Positions 43,357 through 50,902 of a stretch of DNA of 64,000 bases are shown in pieces (within the stretch, counting starts at the first letter, position 1; every line of letters starts with the position of its first letter). The position numbers and the translations under genes are program-made. Origin of the DNA: Pseudoalteromonas aurantia 208. Its GTDB lineage: Bacteria > Pseudomonadota > Gammaproteobacteria > Enterobacterales > Alteromonadaceae. The stretch lies in assembly GCF_014858725.1 (NCBI RefSeq), contig NZ_AQGV01000015.1, positions 620,001-684,000 of the forward strand. The letters run 5' to 3'. The notes below the pieces were generated by a model. The model saw only the letters and a program-made list of their open reading frames with translations. It searched no databases and had not been told where the DNA came from.

Positions 43357-44307
43357 ATGTCGGATTCAGCAAGTAATGAGCAAAAACCGTCTCAGCGGGT
43401 GTTAAAAGCGGTAATGGGTCAAGAGGAAGCACTTGGCCCATTTTCTAATTTACCGGGAGTGTGGAAAAATACGGGGCAATTTAGTGGTCATGGTTGGAAT
43501 ATGATAGCGCTACCGTTTCCTACTGGTAAACTTGATTATCGGCTTTTAAATAATCAGTATAATGAAACACTTACCTTCCAATTGGTGGATAAAAACGTCC
43601 CGAACCGAGGTATGAATGGTGACCAAGAAGTAGAAACAATCGATTATGTGCAGCAAATAGAACAAATTGCAGCAGCTGATTTTCCTGATTCAGGGCTTGC
43701 TGGTGGATCTGGGCTTGCTATTCATCATGAACCGGGGCTGTGGCTGTATATGAAAAACCATACCACGGATGATCTCAATATCGCTCGATTATCAAGTATT
43801 CCCCATGGTGATTCGTTGATGGCGTTAGGCCAAAGTGCACAAAGTAAGACTGGGTTTGAAATCCCCAAGATTAGTGGTTTACCGATAGGAGTTAATGATA
43901 ATTTAGAAGAAAATCCATATTTGATACCTTACTTACATTTTCATAAACATTTATTTGAAAATGTGTTCGACCCGACGCAGCCTAATGATTTGCTAAATAA
44001 AGCAATTTTGCCTTTTTTCCAACAAGGTAAAGTGGCTAATGTCACACAGTTGAAAGTAGACTCTAGGCTCGCCAGCGGTGGGGTCAATAATATTCCATTT
44101 GTGGTACGCCAAGCCAATGCCGGTCAAGTTGAAGCAACACTTTGGATATATGAACTGACAGAAAAGCACCCAAATGGTGAGCCTAAAATGTTACTGCAAT
44201 ATTCACAAATTGTTATGCTTGACTTCTTTGAGAGACGGGATGGTCAAGGCTTAATTAAATGGCCACATGTGAGCATTAATACGCTTGAAAAACAGCCAAC
44301 AAGTTAA
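43357..44307 (+). CDS. Conserved hypothetical protein, possible lipocalin-like barrel
   Basis: The 316-aa cytoplasmic product contains LPGVWKNTGQFSGHGWNMIALPF near residue 30, then ETLTFQLVDKNVPNRG, HHEPGLWLYMKNHTTDD and SSIPHGDSLMALG. Tryptophan- and glycine-rich stretches of this kind recur in a family of predicted lipid- or haem-binding barrels, but I cannot place it with certainty. A clear ATG with AGGAG lies 5-6 bases upstream. It sits just left of the defence island and looks self-contained. Confidence 0.6.
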   Translation: MSDSASNEQKPSQRVLKAVMGQEEALGPFSNLPGVWKNTGQFSGHGWNMIALPFPTGKLDYRLLNNQYNETLTFQLVDKNVPNRGMNGDQEVETIDYVQQIEQIAAADFPDSGLAGGSGLAIHHEPGLWLYMKNHTTDDLNIARLSSIPHGDSLMALGQSAQSKTGFEIPKISGLPIGVNDNLEENPYLIPYLHFHKHLFENVFDPTQPNDLLNKAILPFFQQGKVANVTQLKVDSRLASGGVNNIPFVVRQANAGQVEATLWIYELTEKHPNGEPKMLLQYSQIVMLDFFERRDGQGLIKWPHVSINTLEKQPTS

Positions 44308-44561
44308 CTTGCTGAATACAGAGTGCCTCAGTATGGTTGTGGAACACGATTAAGTGAGCCATAGCTTTGTTTTTTGGTACTCATATTGAACATGGTTTTC
44401 AAACACCGAATTCTGTAGTTTTTATATAGCAAGGTGTCGCTATGAATTTCCTGATAGGCTTATACTTTTTTTGCATCTGCTACCTCTGCCGAGAGGTCTG
44501 GATGCAGGTGACTTAAAACGTTAAACTAATTGAGTTTGAATACTTTTATTTAAGGCCGGAG

Positions 44562-45806
44562 ATGACCAACAAGATACAACCGAGTAACCATGGCTTTGTT
44601 GATGATGTGTCAATTTTGATTGCGCAAGCAAAACAACGCACAGCAATTGCAGTAAATAATGAACTGACGCTACTGTATTGGCATGTTGGTCAGCGGATCA
44701 GCCAAGAGGTGCTTGCAGGAGAGCGGGCAGATTATGGCAAACAGGTTGTATCTACTTTATCTAAGTCGCTAACAGCACAATTTGGTAGAGGTTGGGGTCA
44801 ACGCAACTTAATGCAAATGGTTAAATTTTATGATGTTTTTAGAGAGTTATCAATTGTGCAGACAGTGTCTGCACAATTGAGCTGGAGCCATTTTGTTATT
44901 TTAAGTAACCTCAGGTTTGGATAAGGGTTTTGGAATAGAAAATATTGTTGTAAACAAACTTACGTACAATCCAATGATGATATTTTGTTCAATATCAAGG
45001 CGCTTTTATGCAGTAATAGCGGGCTATTACAAATGAAAGCAACGCCGAGAGTGAGAAAAATAGCTTTATTGGGCAAATTCACTTATCCAGAGCTGAGGTT
45101 AAGTAGTATTCATGACCCGATAAAGCGTGATTTCTATACTACGATGGCAATTCAAGAACGTTGGTCAACACAGACACTTGATGAACGAATTGGCGCTGTT
45201 ATGTTTGAACGCACAGCCATAGCCAAAAAGCCAGATGATGCTATTGTGTCTGAGCTGTCAGAATTGCGTGCATCAGGGCAATTTAATCAAGAATTGGTGC
45301 TGAAAGACCCTTATATATTAGACTTTTTAGAGTTGAATGATCGTTACTTAGAAAAAGATCTTGAAGATGCTATTTTACGTGACATTGAGCAATTTTTATT
45401 AGAACTTGGATCTGGTTTTACCTTCATCGCCATACAAAAGCGTATTCAGATAGACAATGATGATTTTTATATTGATTTATTGTTTTATAACCGCAAGTTA
45501 AAACGCTTAGTAGCCATCGATTTGAAGCTTGAGAAATTTAAGCACAGCCATAAGAGCCAAATGGAACTGTACTTGAGTTGGCTCAATAAATATGAAGTAG
45601 AAGAAGATGAAAATCCACCTTTAGGGATCATTCTGTGCACCAGTAAAAAATAAGAGCAAATCGAATTGTTAGGCATGGAGCAAGGCGATATTCATGTTGC
45701 CGAGTACCTGACTAATTTAGTCTCTATGGAGCAACTGGAACAGCGCCTCCATCATTCTATAGCCAAAGCAAAACAGCGCTTAGATTTACACCATAAAGAT
45801 ACATAG
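44562..45806 (+). pseudogene. DUF1016/YhcG-type PD-(D/E)XK nuclease, broken by a MITE and a nonsense codon
   Basis: The 5' part encodes the DUF1016 N-terminal domain (ALTLLYWHVGQRISQEVL-like region, then YGKQVVSTLSKSL and WSHFVIL). At 44908 a MITE begins. Removing it with one copy of the duplicated TTAAGTA restores the frame ...VILSSIHDPIKRDFY, exactly the family continuation. The nuclease part follows with DNDDFYIDLLFYN and LVAIDLKLEKF. A TAA at 45651-45653 then replaces a codon where relatives have Glu, and the frame continues EQIELLG...IHVAEYL to a TAG at 45804. Two lesions show the gene is dead. Homologues occur beside restriction systems. Confidence 0.85.
44906..45101. mobile_element. 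MITE, family A, copy 2 (inside the DUF1016 gene)
   Basis: Nearly identical to the copy at 36881-37076, with the same inverted ends. Flanking TTAAGTA at 44901-44907 and 45099-45105 is a 7-bp target duplication. An ATG inside the element could restart translation of the downstream nuclease part in frame. Confidence 0.88.
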
Positions 45807-46236
45807 AAAACGCTAAGCTAGTTGCCTTTAAGAGCGCTATCAGCTTGTTCAAGATCGGGTAAACATACTACGGTGGGTTTTTTATCAAGCGGAGTGGGTA
45901 TTTGGGCAAGCATGGATCCCAAACACCTCATCCTCAGTTTTGGGATGACGGCAGGGGGAAGTTTTGAGCTGAATTTAGTAAAAATGCTTAGTAATCGAAG
46001 TGCTGTTACACATTCCGTCGTCCTGAAAAGTGAGGTACGAACTTGTTCAGGAACCATACAACTTAACACCGTTTTTTATATAGGTAGAAGTGGGCATTTG
46101 GCTAAGTATGGCTCCTAAATATTGAACACCTAAGTGTTACCATTAAACGCACGTTGTTTGCGCATCGTCATGAAATTACATACTATGTTACCGTTTTGTT
46201 ATAAGGAGAGCCAAGCAGTTGCTGGGCGTAAGGACA
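45807..46236. other. Intergenic, inverted-repeat remnant, no gene
   Basis: About 430 bp. It contains ATCCCAAA / TTTTGGGAT as an imperfect hairpin (about 45908-45945) and CTTGTTCA at both sides (about 45844 and 46042), so it may be another degraded mobile repeat. Open frames on both strands overlap each other and have no recognisable product. Confidence 0.4.
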
Positions 46237-47166
46237 ATGTCAGTACCTAATTATCAAGCATTTATGCAACCATTATTGCATGTTTTAAATGCGCAGTACC
46301 CTCACCCTGTGAAGCTGGGTGAGATTGAAAATAAAGTATATACTCAGCTTAACCTCACAGCTGAGGAATTGAAACAGCGCATACCCAGCGGTAAACAAAC
46401 CTATTCAAATCATCGCTTAAATTGGGCAAAAACCTATTTAGTACAAGCGGGGCTTATCACACAGCCGAAGCGTGCCTATTGTGTTATCAGTGATGCTGGT
46501 AAAGCAGCTTTGAGCTGTGGTGAGCAAATAAATAATGCATATTTAAAGCAATTTTCGTCGTTTAAAGATTTTGTTCAGCGTTCAAAAAAAGCCAATGTCA
46601 CATCCTGTGAAAGCGAGACGCAAAAGCCGGTGGAGAATGATGAGCAAACCCCACAAGAGGTCATCGAATCAGCTGTTGAAACAATGAATACTTCATTACG
46701 TGATGAGTTACTTAATTCAATATTGGCAGCCAGCCCGCTATTTTTTGAAAACCTCGTGGTCGATTTAATGCTGGCTATGGGTTATGGCGGCTCCCGTCAA
46801 GATGCAGGGCAAGCCACCCAATATACGCAAGACGGCGGCATTGACGGTATTATCAAAGAAGATAAGCTCGGCCTTGAAATGATTTACTTACAAGCTAAGC
46901 GATACACTGATAAAACGGTTGGCCGGCCAGATATTCAAGCCTTTGCGGGGGCACTTGATATGCATCGTGCAAAAAAAGGCGTATTTATCACCACCAGTGG
47001 TTTTAGTAAAGAAGCTAAAGCATACGTAAACATGATTGAAAAACGCATTGTGCTAGTCGATGGCGAGCAGCTTAGCGCACTGATGCTCAGCCACAATTTA
47101 GGGGTGAGTACTAAGTATCGATTTGAAGTTAAAGCACTTGATAGTGATTACTTTTTAGAGTCATAA
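46237..47166 (+). CDS. mrr: Mrr-type restriction endonuclease
   Basis: The 309-aa product follows E. coli Mrr (304 aa) from end to end. It has an N-terminal winged-helix Mrr_N domain (residues 1-95, MSVPNYQAFMQPLLHVL and YSNHRLNWAKTYLVQAGL) and an acidic linker. A PD-(D/E)XK nuclease domain follows with E171, D203 in DGGIDGII and Q219-A-K221 in YLQAKRY. Mrr cuts methylated DNA. ATG 46237 has AAGGA before it; six extra codons are open upstream. It stands 63 bp before the RADAR genes on the same strand and is the left member of the working defence island. Confidence 0.92.
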   Translation: MSVPNYQAFMQPLLHVLNAQYPHPVKLGEIENKVYTQLNLTAEELKQRIPSGKQTYSNHRLNWAKTYLVQAGLITQPKRAYCVISDAGKAALSCGEQINNAYLKQFSSFKDFVQRSKKANVTSCESETQKPVENDEQTPQEVIESAVETMNTSLRDELLNSILAASPLFFENLVVDLMLAMGYGGSRQDAGQATQYTQDGGIDGIIKEDKLGLEMIYLQAKRYTDKTVGRPDIQAFAGALDMHRAKKGVFITTSGFSKEAKAYVNMIEKRIVLVDGEQLSALMLSHNLGVSTKYRFEVKALDSDYFLES

Positions 47167-47229
47167 ATATAATGCTCACGTTTTAAAGTCACCATGGAAT
47201 GAATAAAAACAATAAAATAGGAGGTAAAT

Positions 47230-47979
47230 ATGACTCAAGCAGAATATCTCGGTAGAGTAAAAAAAGGGAACAATGATGATCCGGTAATTAGCGAAATTAA
47301 TTGGTTAATATGCGAGATCTACCTCCCCGCACATAATAAAATGAATAAACTGAGTAAATTGACCCGAAGCCTATCGGTGTTATTTGTTATTTGGGCTTTG
47401 ACCTTGTTAAGTTACTTTTGTGCATCCGAACTGTTTAAAGATTTAGCGATATTCTCGCAAACTGTATTGTGGGATGGCTATGACTTTAATTGGATGATAT
47501 TGAGTAGCGTCCCCTCTATATTATTAGCTATTGCAGTAACCTTCAGAAATTTCCCCTTTAATAGCAAAAGTGAAAAAGATAAATGGCAGAAAACACAATC
47601 TTGTATGTTATGCCTATTTAACGTGCCTTTTTTTGTGATCTTATTGTTTGAGTTCAGTAAGGAAACTGTGGCTGTCGCCGGGTTATTATGCTTTGCTGGC
47701 TTCTTTATCACTTATATGTGTAATAGGCTTTTTGGTTATACCTCAAGCTCAATTCGCAACCAAACGCTTGTTCATCACTTGGAGCGCTTAAAGCGTGAAT
47801 ATGAAATTGCGTGTAGTCAGGGTAATAAGACTGATTTACCTTATATACAAGAGCAAACGTTTGCACATTTATTTGAAATTATTGAGCAAGGCACCAACCG
47901 AAGAGACAAAGAAGTGATGGGCGACCATTATAAAGTACATGATAGCGCGGTGAGTTGGATTAAGGGATTAAGGAAGTAA
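47230..47979 (+). CDS. RADAR accessory membrane protein (SLATT- or Csx27-like)
   Basis: The 249-aa product has four predicted membrane helices (about residues 47-66, 88-105, 124-142 and 146-164), a soluble N-terminus of ~40 residues and a helical C-terminal tail (NQTLVHHLERLKREYEIA). In RADAR loci a small membrane protein, either SLATT-type or Csx27-type, often stands beside rdrA. Position and size fit this role. Four helices are more than the two of a plain SLATT domain, so the exact class is uncertain. GGAGG lies before the ATG. It ends 1 bp before rdrA, so the two are co-translated. Confidence 0.72.
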   Translation: MTQAEYLGRVKKGNNDDPVISEINWLICEIYLPAHNKMNKLSKLTRSLSVLFVIWALTLLSYFCASELFKDLAIFSQTVLWDGYDFNWMILSSVPSILLAIAVTFRNFPFNSKSEKDKWQKTQSCMLCLFNVPFFVILLFEFSKETVAVAGLLCFAGFFITYMCNRLFGYTSSSIRNQTLVHHLERLKREYEIACSQGNKTDLPYIQEQTFAHLFEIIEQGTNRRDKEVMGDHYKVHDSAVSWIKGLRK

Positions 47980-47980
47980 C

Positions 47981-50902
47981 ATGGCTACGAAATATTTATT
48001 AGATTTAATTAAAGAAGAATATCGTGACGACTTTATCTCTTTGGATACGCATGAAGATCAAGAATACAAAGAGTTTTGGCAATTTGAAGCACGAGATAAG
48101 TTGCTTGAAAAGCTGCAAAACTTTGTTTTAGATGCACAAGCTTATAAAAGTAGTCGGGTTAAAGATAAAAATAAAACTTGGCTCTCACACAATGCAATAT
48201 TAGTGAATGGTACAAGAGGAACAGGTAAAACGGTTTTTTTAAGAAATTGCCAAGCTATGTGGCGGGTACATTGTCAGCAAAACACGAACTTTGCGACATC
48301 CAGTATTTATTTTCTGCCCGCAATAGATCCCACTATGCTGATTGACCAAGATAACTTTGCCAATGTGATCATAGCGCAAATTTACAGTGAGGTAGAGTCG
48401 TGTCTTACTGGTGAAGCGAGCCATTCACCAATACGTGAAATCGATGAAGCAACTAAAAGTGGCTTTTACAAGGCATTACAGAAACTGGCTGATTCATTAG
48501 GAAAAAAGGAAGAATTTGACGGCTGTACAGGCATAGATAAAATCTTGCAATATAAATCGGGGATCAGTGTTGAAAAGCATTTTCACAGTTATGTAGAAAG
48601 TGCTTTGCATATATTGGGTTGTAATGCTTTGGCGTTACCCATTGATGATGTTGATATGGCACTGGGTCGGGCTTATGAAGTGGTTGATGAAGTTAGACGT
48701 TTATTAGGCTGCCCATATATCATACCCATTGTGAGTGGTGATTACAGTCTTTATGAACAAATGGTGGGTATTCACTTTGATGAAAAAGCGTACAGGAAAG
48801 ATACTCAAGATGGATTACAAGTAGAAAAAGGGAAAGAACTCGCTGGTGATTTAACCAAGGCCTATTTGACCAAGGTGTTCCCGAGCCAAATGCGGATCAC
48901 GCTACTACCGATACACTATATTTACCCGACACTGCGCTTTAAAGCTGCGCCAGATAGTAGTGCACCAGATAAAAGTATGCGAGATAAACAAAGTCAGTAT
49001 TATGAGTATCGTGATTATGTTAAAAGTATTTACGCTGAATTTTACCCGCTTTGTTTAAACGAAGAAGTATTACATCACTGGCCCAAACCTGAATTTGCCC
49101 GTGAATTTACACAACTGGCGCGTGCTATTCCACCTAATGAGTTAGTGCTGGCAAAGACGGATAAATCGCTAAGCTATAAACTGTGGAAAAACTACATCAA
49201 CTGGGCTGAGCAAAAACAAGAAGGCCTAGCGTATACCAATGCAAACTCTTATTTAACCTTTAAAAATGGCTCTGAAAATGACTTGTTTAATATATTGGAT
49301 TTACCGAGTTTTAATCCAAAGAAGCAGATTAAACAAGATCATATTCAGTGGGCGGACAAGCGGTTCTTACGTTCTCAAATGCATGCATTGGGTATTGAAA
49401 GTAATCAAGAAGCAGCAGAGCTAAAAGGTGATAAGGGCGTTGATGGCTGGAAAAAAGATAATGTAGCGTTACTGAAGGCGGCATTTACCTATACCGATAG
49501 AGCACTTATGAGTATGCCGCCGCTGGAGTTCTATCACCCTAAAAGTATGGTGTCTAAACAGCTGCAAATTTCTACTACAGCTGATGTAGCAGCGACTTTG
49601 CAGCCAACCAAAGGTGTCGATGGCTCAGTTGCTAAAAAAGAGCAAGAGCAAACAAGAGTTGCTAGCTGTAGTTTGGATGGACTCTTGGTGACCTTATATA
49701 CCCAAGAAGATGCGTACTCAACGTTAGTAAATAACTATCGGTTTGTTTGCTTAAGCAGAGCGTTTGAGGTTTTGCTGTATTCATTTTTAATGCCTGACAG
49801 TGGGTTAAAGGTGGCAGATAACGTAAGAGGCATTTTAAATCGCAGGCCTTTTTATAGCATCTTTAATATGTCACCAACAAAAGCCCTTGAAGATGAAAGT
49901 ATTGATGATCAAGGTGACAGAATTGAGGATAAAGATGAGTTGACGTTTGTTCGTAATATGGATAATTCGGGTGCGATTGGAAAAGATGCCATTTGTGATG
50001 TGCTTGAAGTTGAAATTTTAAACTGGCGTAATAAACACCAAACCTTGTTTGAGGGTATAAGCGGTGAAAAACTCATTCCCATCTTTGCTTATATGTTTAA
50101 TAAGACGTTTACCGCATTTCATTCGTTTAGATTTAATAATTTCATTAAAGGGAGCATTAAAGGGAGCATTAAAGGGATCATTAAAGAGAGAAATTACGAG
50201 AACGAGTATTTGACCGATCATATAAAACGCTTTGAGTATATGCTCGTTAATGCCGCTCATACCGCAATGATAGAAAGTACAGCCGTGCACGCCAGTGTTG
50301 CAATTACACCACGAGAGGAAACGATTAGAGATCCTAAAGAATTTAGAAAATACGACCGAACGCTCGGTCGAAATACCGCCCTTTTAGAAGCGCAGGAAGC
50401 GGATGAAAGCAGCGTCAAGCGATTATTTATCAGCAGTTTAAAGGATCACCCGCTGTTTACTTTAATAAGGGCAGATGAGACAAATGACTCGGCTGTTCCA
50501 CCAAGAGTGAAGCTGGGAAAAGCTCAAGAAGAGAAGCAACCAGAGAAGACAGGAAAACGTGATGTTAGAGCACCAGCTACTCTTTTAGAGTTAGTAGAAG
50601 CCGAGGCTTCGTTTGAAGAGCGTCGAGGTGAGAGAATAATTTCTATTCATTCGGATAGCATAGTTACGAGTATTGAAGCCTACATTTTGAAACATGACCT
50701 TCACAGCTTAGCTCTGTGTCGGCCAAACAATTTGACTGAAATGAAAAAGCGCATTAAATACAATTCAGCGCTAGGTGAATTGTATTTATATTTAGATGAA
50801 ACTACGGAGTTAAACTTTGACTCACTTAAAAAAGTGAATGGAGATTTCATTAATAATGTTTTAGTGGTGATAAAAGAAGTGGTTGAGAAGCATCAATCAT
50901 GA
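47981..50902 (+). CDS. rdrA: RdrA, AAA-like ATPase of RADAR
   Basis: The 973-aa protein has a Walker A motif (G77-TRGTGK-T84), a Walker B region with ALPIDDVDMALGR (D222, D223, D225), and a sensor-like IIPIVSGDYSLYEQM downstream. The length (~900 aa) and its fixed place before a long divergent adenosine deaminase identify RdrA. In the known RADAR systems it forms a ring that senses infection and loads RdrB. Residues ~722-737 consist of four repeats of Ile-Lys-Gly-Ser type, encoded by a 12-bp tandem repeat. The last four bases overlap the rdrB start (ATGA). Confidence 0.9.
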   Translation: MATKYLLDLIKEEYRDDFISLDTHEDQEYKEFWQFEARDKLLEKLQNFVLDAQAYKSSRVKDKNKTWLSHNAILVNGTRGTGKTVFLRNCQAMWRVHCQQNTNFATSSIYFLPAIDPTMLIDQDNFANVIIAQIYSEVESCLTGEASHSPIREIDEATKSGFYKALQKLADSLGKKEEFDGCTGIDKILQYKSGISVEKHFHSYVESALHILGCNALALPIDDVDMALGRAYEVVDEVRRLLGCPYIIPIVSGDYSLYEQMVGIHFDEKAYRKDTQDGLQVEKGKELAGDLTKAYLTKVFPSQMRITLLPIHYIYPTLRFKAAPDSSAPDKSMRDKQSQYYEYRDYVKSIYAEFYPLCLNEEVLHHWPKPEFAREFTQLARAIPPNELVLAKTDKSLSYKLWKNYINWAEQKQEGLAYTNANSYLTFKNGSENDLFNILDLPSFNPKKQIKQDHIQWADKRFLRSQMHALGIESNQEAAELKGDKGVDGWKKDNVALLKAAFTYTDRALMSMPPLEFYHPKSMVSKQLQISTTADVAATLQPTKGVDGSVAKKEQEQTRVASCSLDGLLVTLYTQEDAYSTLVNNYRFVCLSRAFEVLLYSFLMPDSGLKVADNVRGILNRRPFYSIFNMSPTKALEDESIDDQGDRIEDKDELTFVRNMDNSGAIGKDAICDVLEVEILNWRNKHQTLFEGISGEKLIPIFAYMFNKTFTAFHSFRFNNFIKGSIKGSIKGIIKERNYENEYLTDHIKRFEYMLVNAAHTAMIESTAVHASVAITPREETIRDPKEFRKYDRTLGRNTALLEAQEADESSVKRLFISSLKDHPLFTLIRADETNDSAVPPRVKLGKAQEEKQPEKTGKRDVRAPATLLELVEAEASFEERRGERIISIHSDSIVTSIEAYILKHDLHSLALCRPNNLTEMKKRIKYNSALGELYLYLDETTELNFDSLKKVNGDFINNVLVVIKEVVEKHQS
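50144..50191 (+). repeat. 12-bp tandem repeat inside rdrA
   Basis: Four units of ATTAAAGGGAGC (the third and fourth slightly altered) encode IKGS-IKGS-IKGI-IKER. The unit length is a multiple of three, so slippage would change only the linker length. Confidence 0.8.

Noticed and set aside
44985..45653. A stand-alone nuclease gene starting inside the MITE
   Set aside because: Its first 38 codons are MITE sequence; the rest is the displaced C-terminal part of the DUF1016 gene. Treated as part of the pseudogene.
45818..46118. Overlapping frames on both strands left of mrr
   Set aside because: They mirror each other over an inverted-repeat region and neither product looks like a protein.
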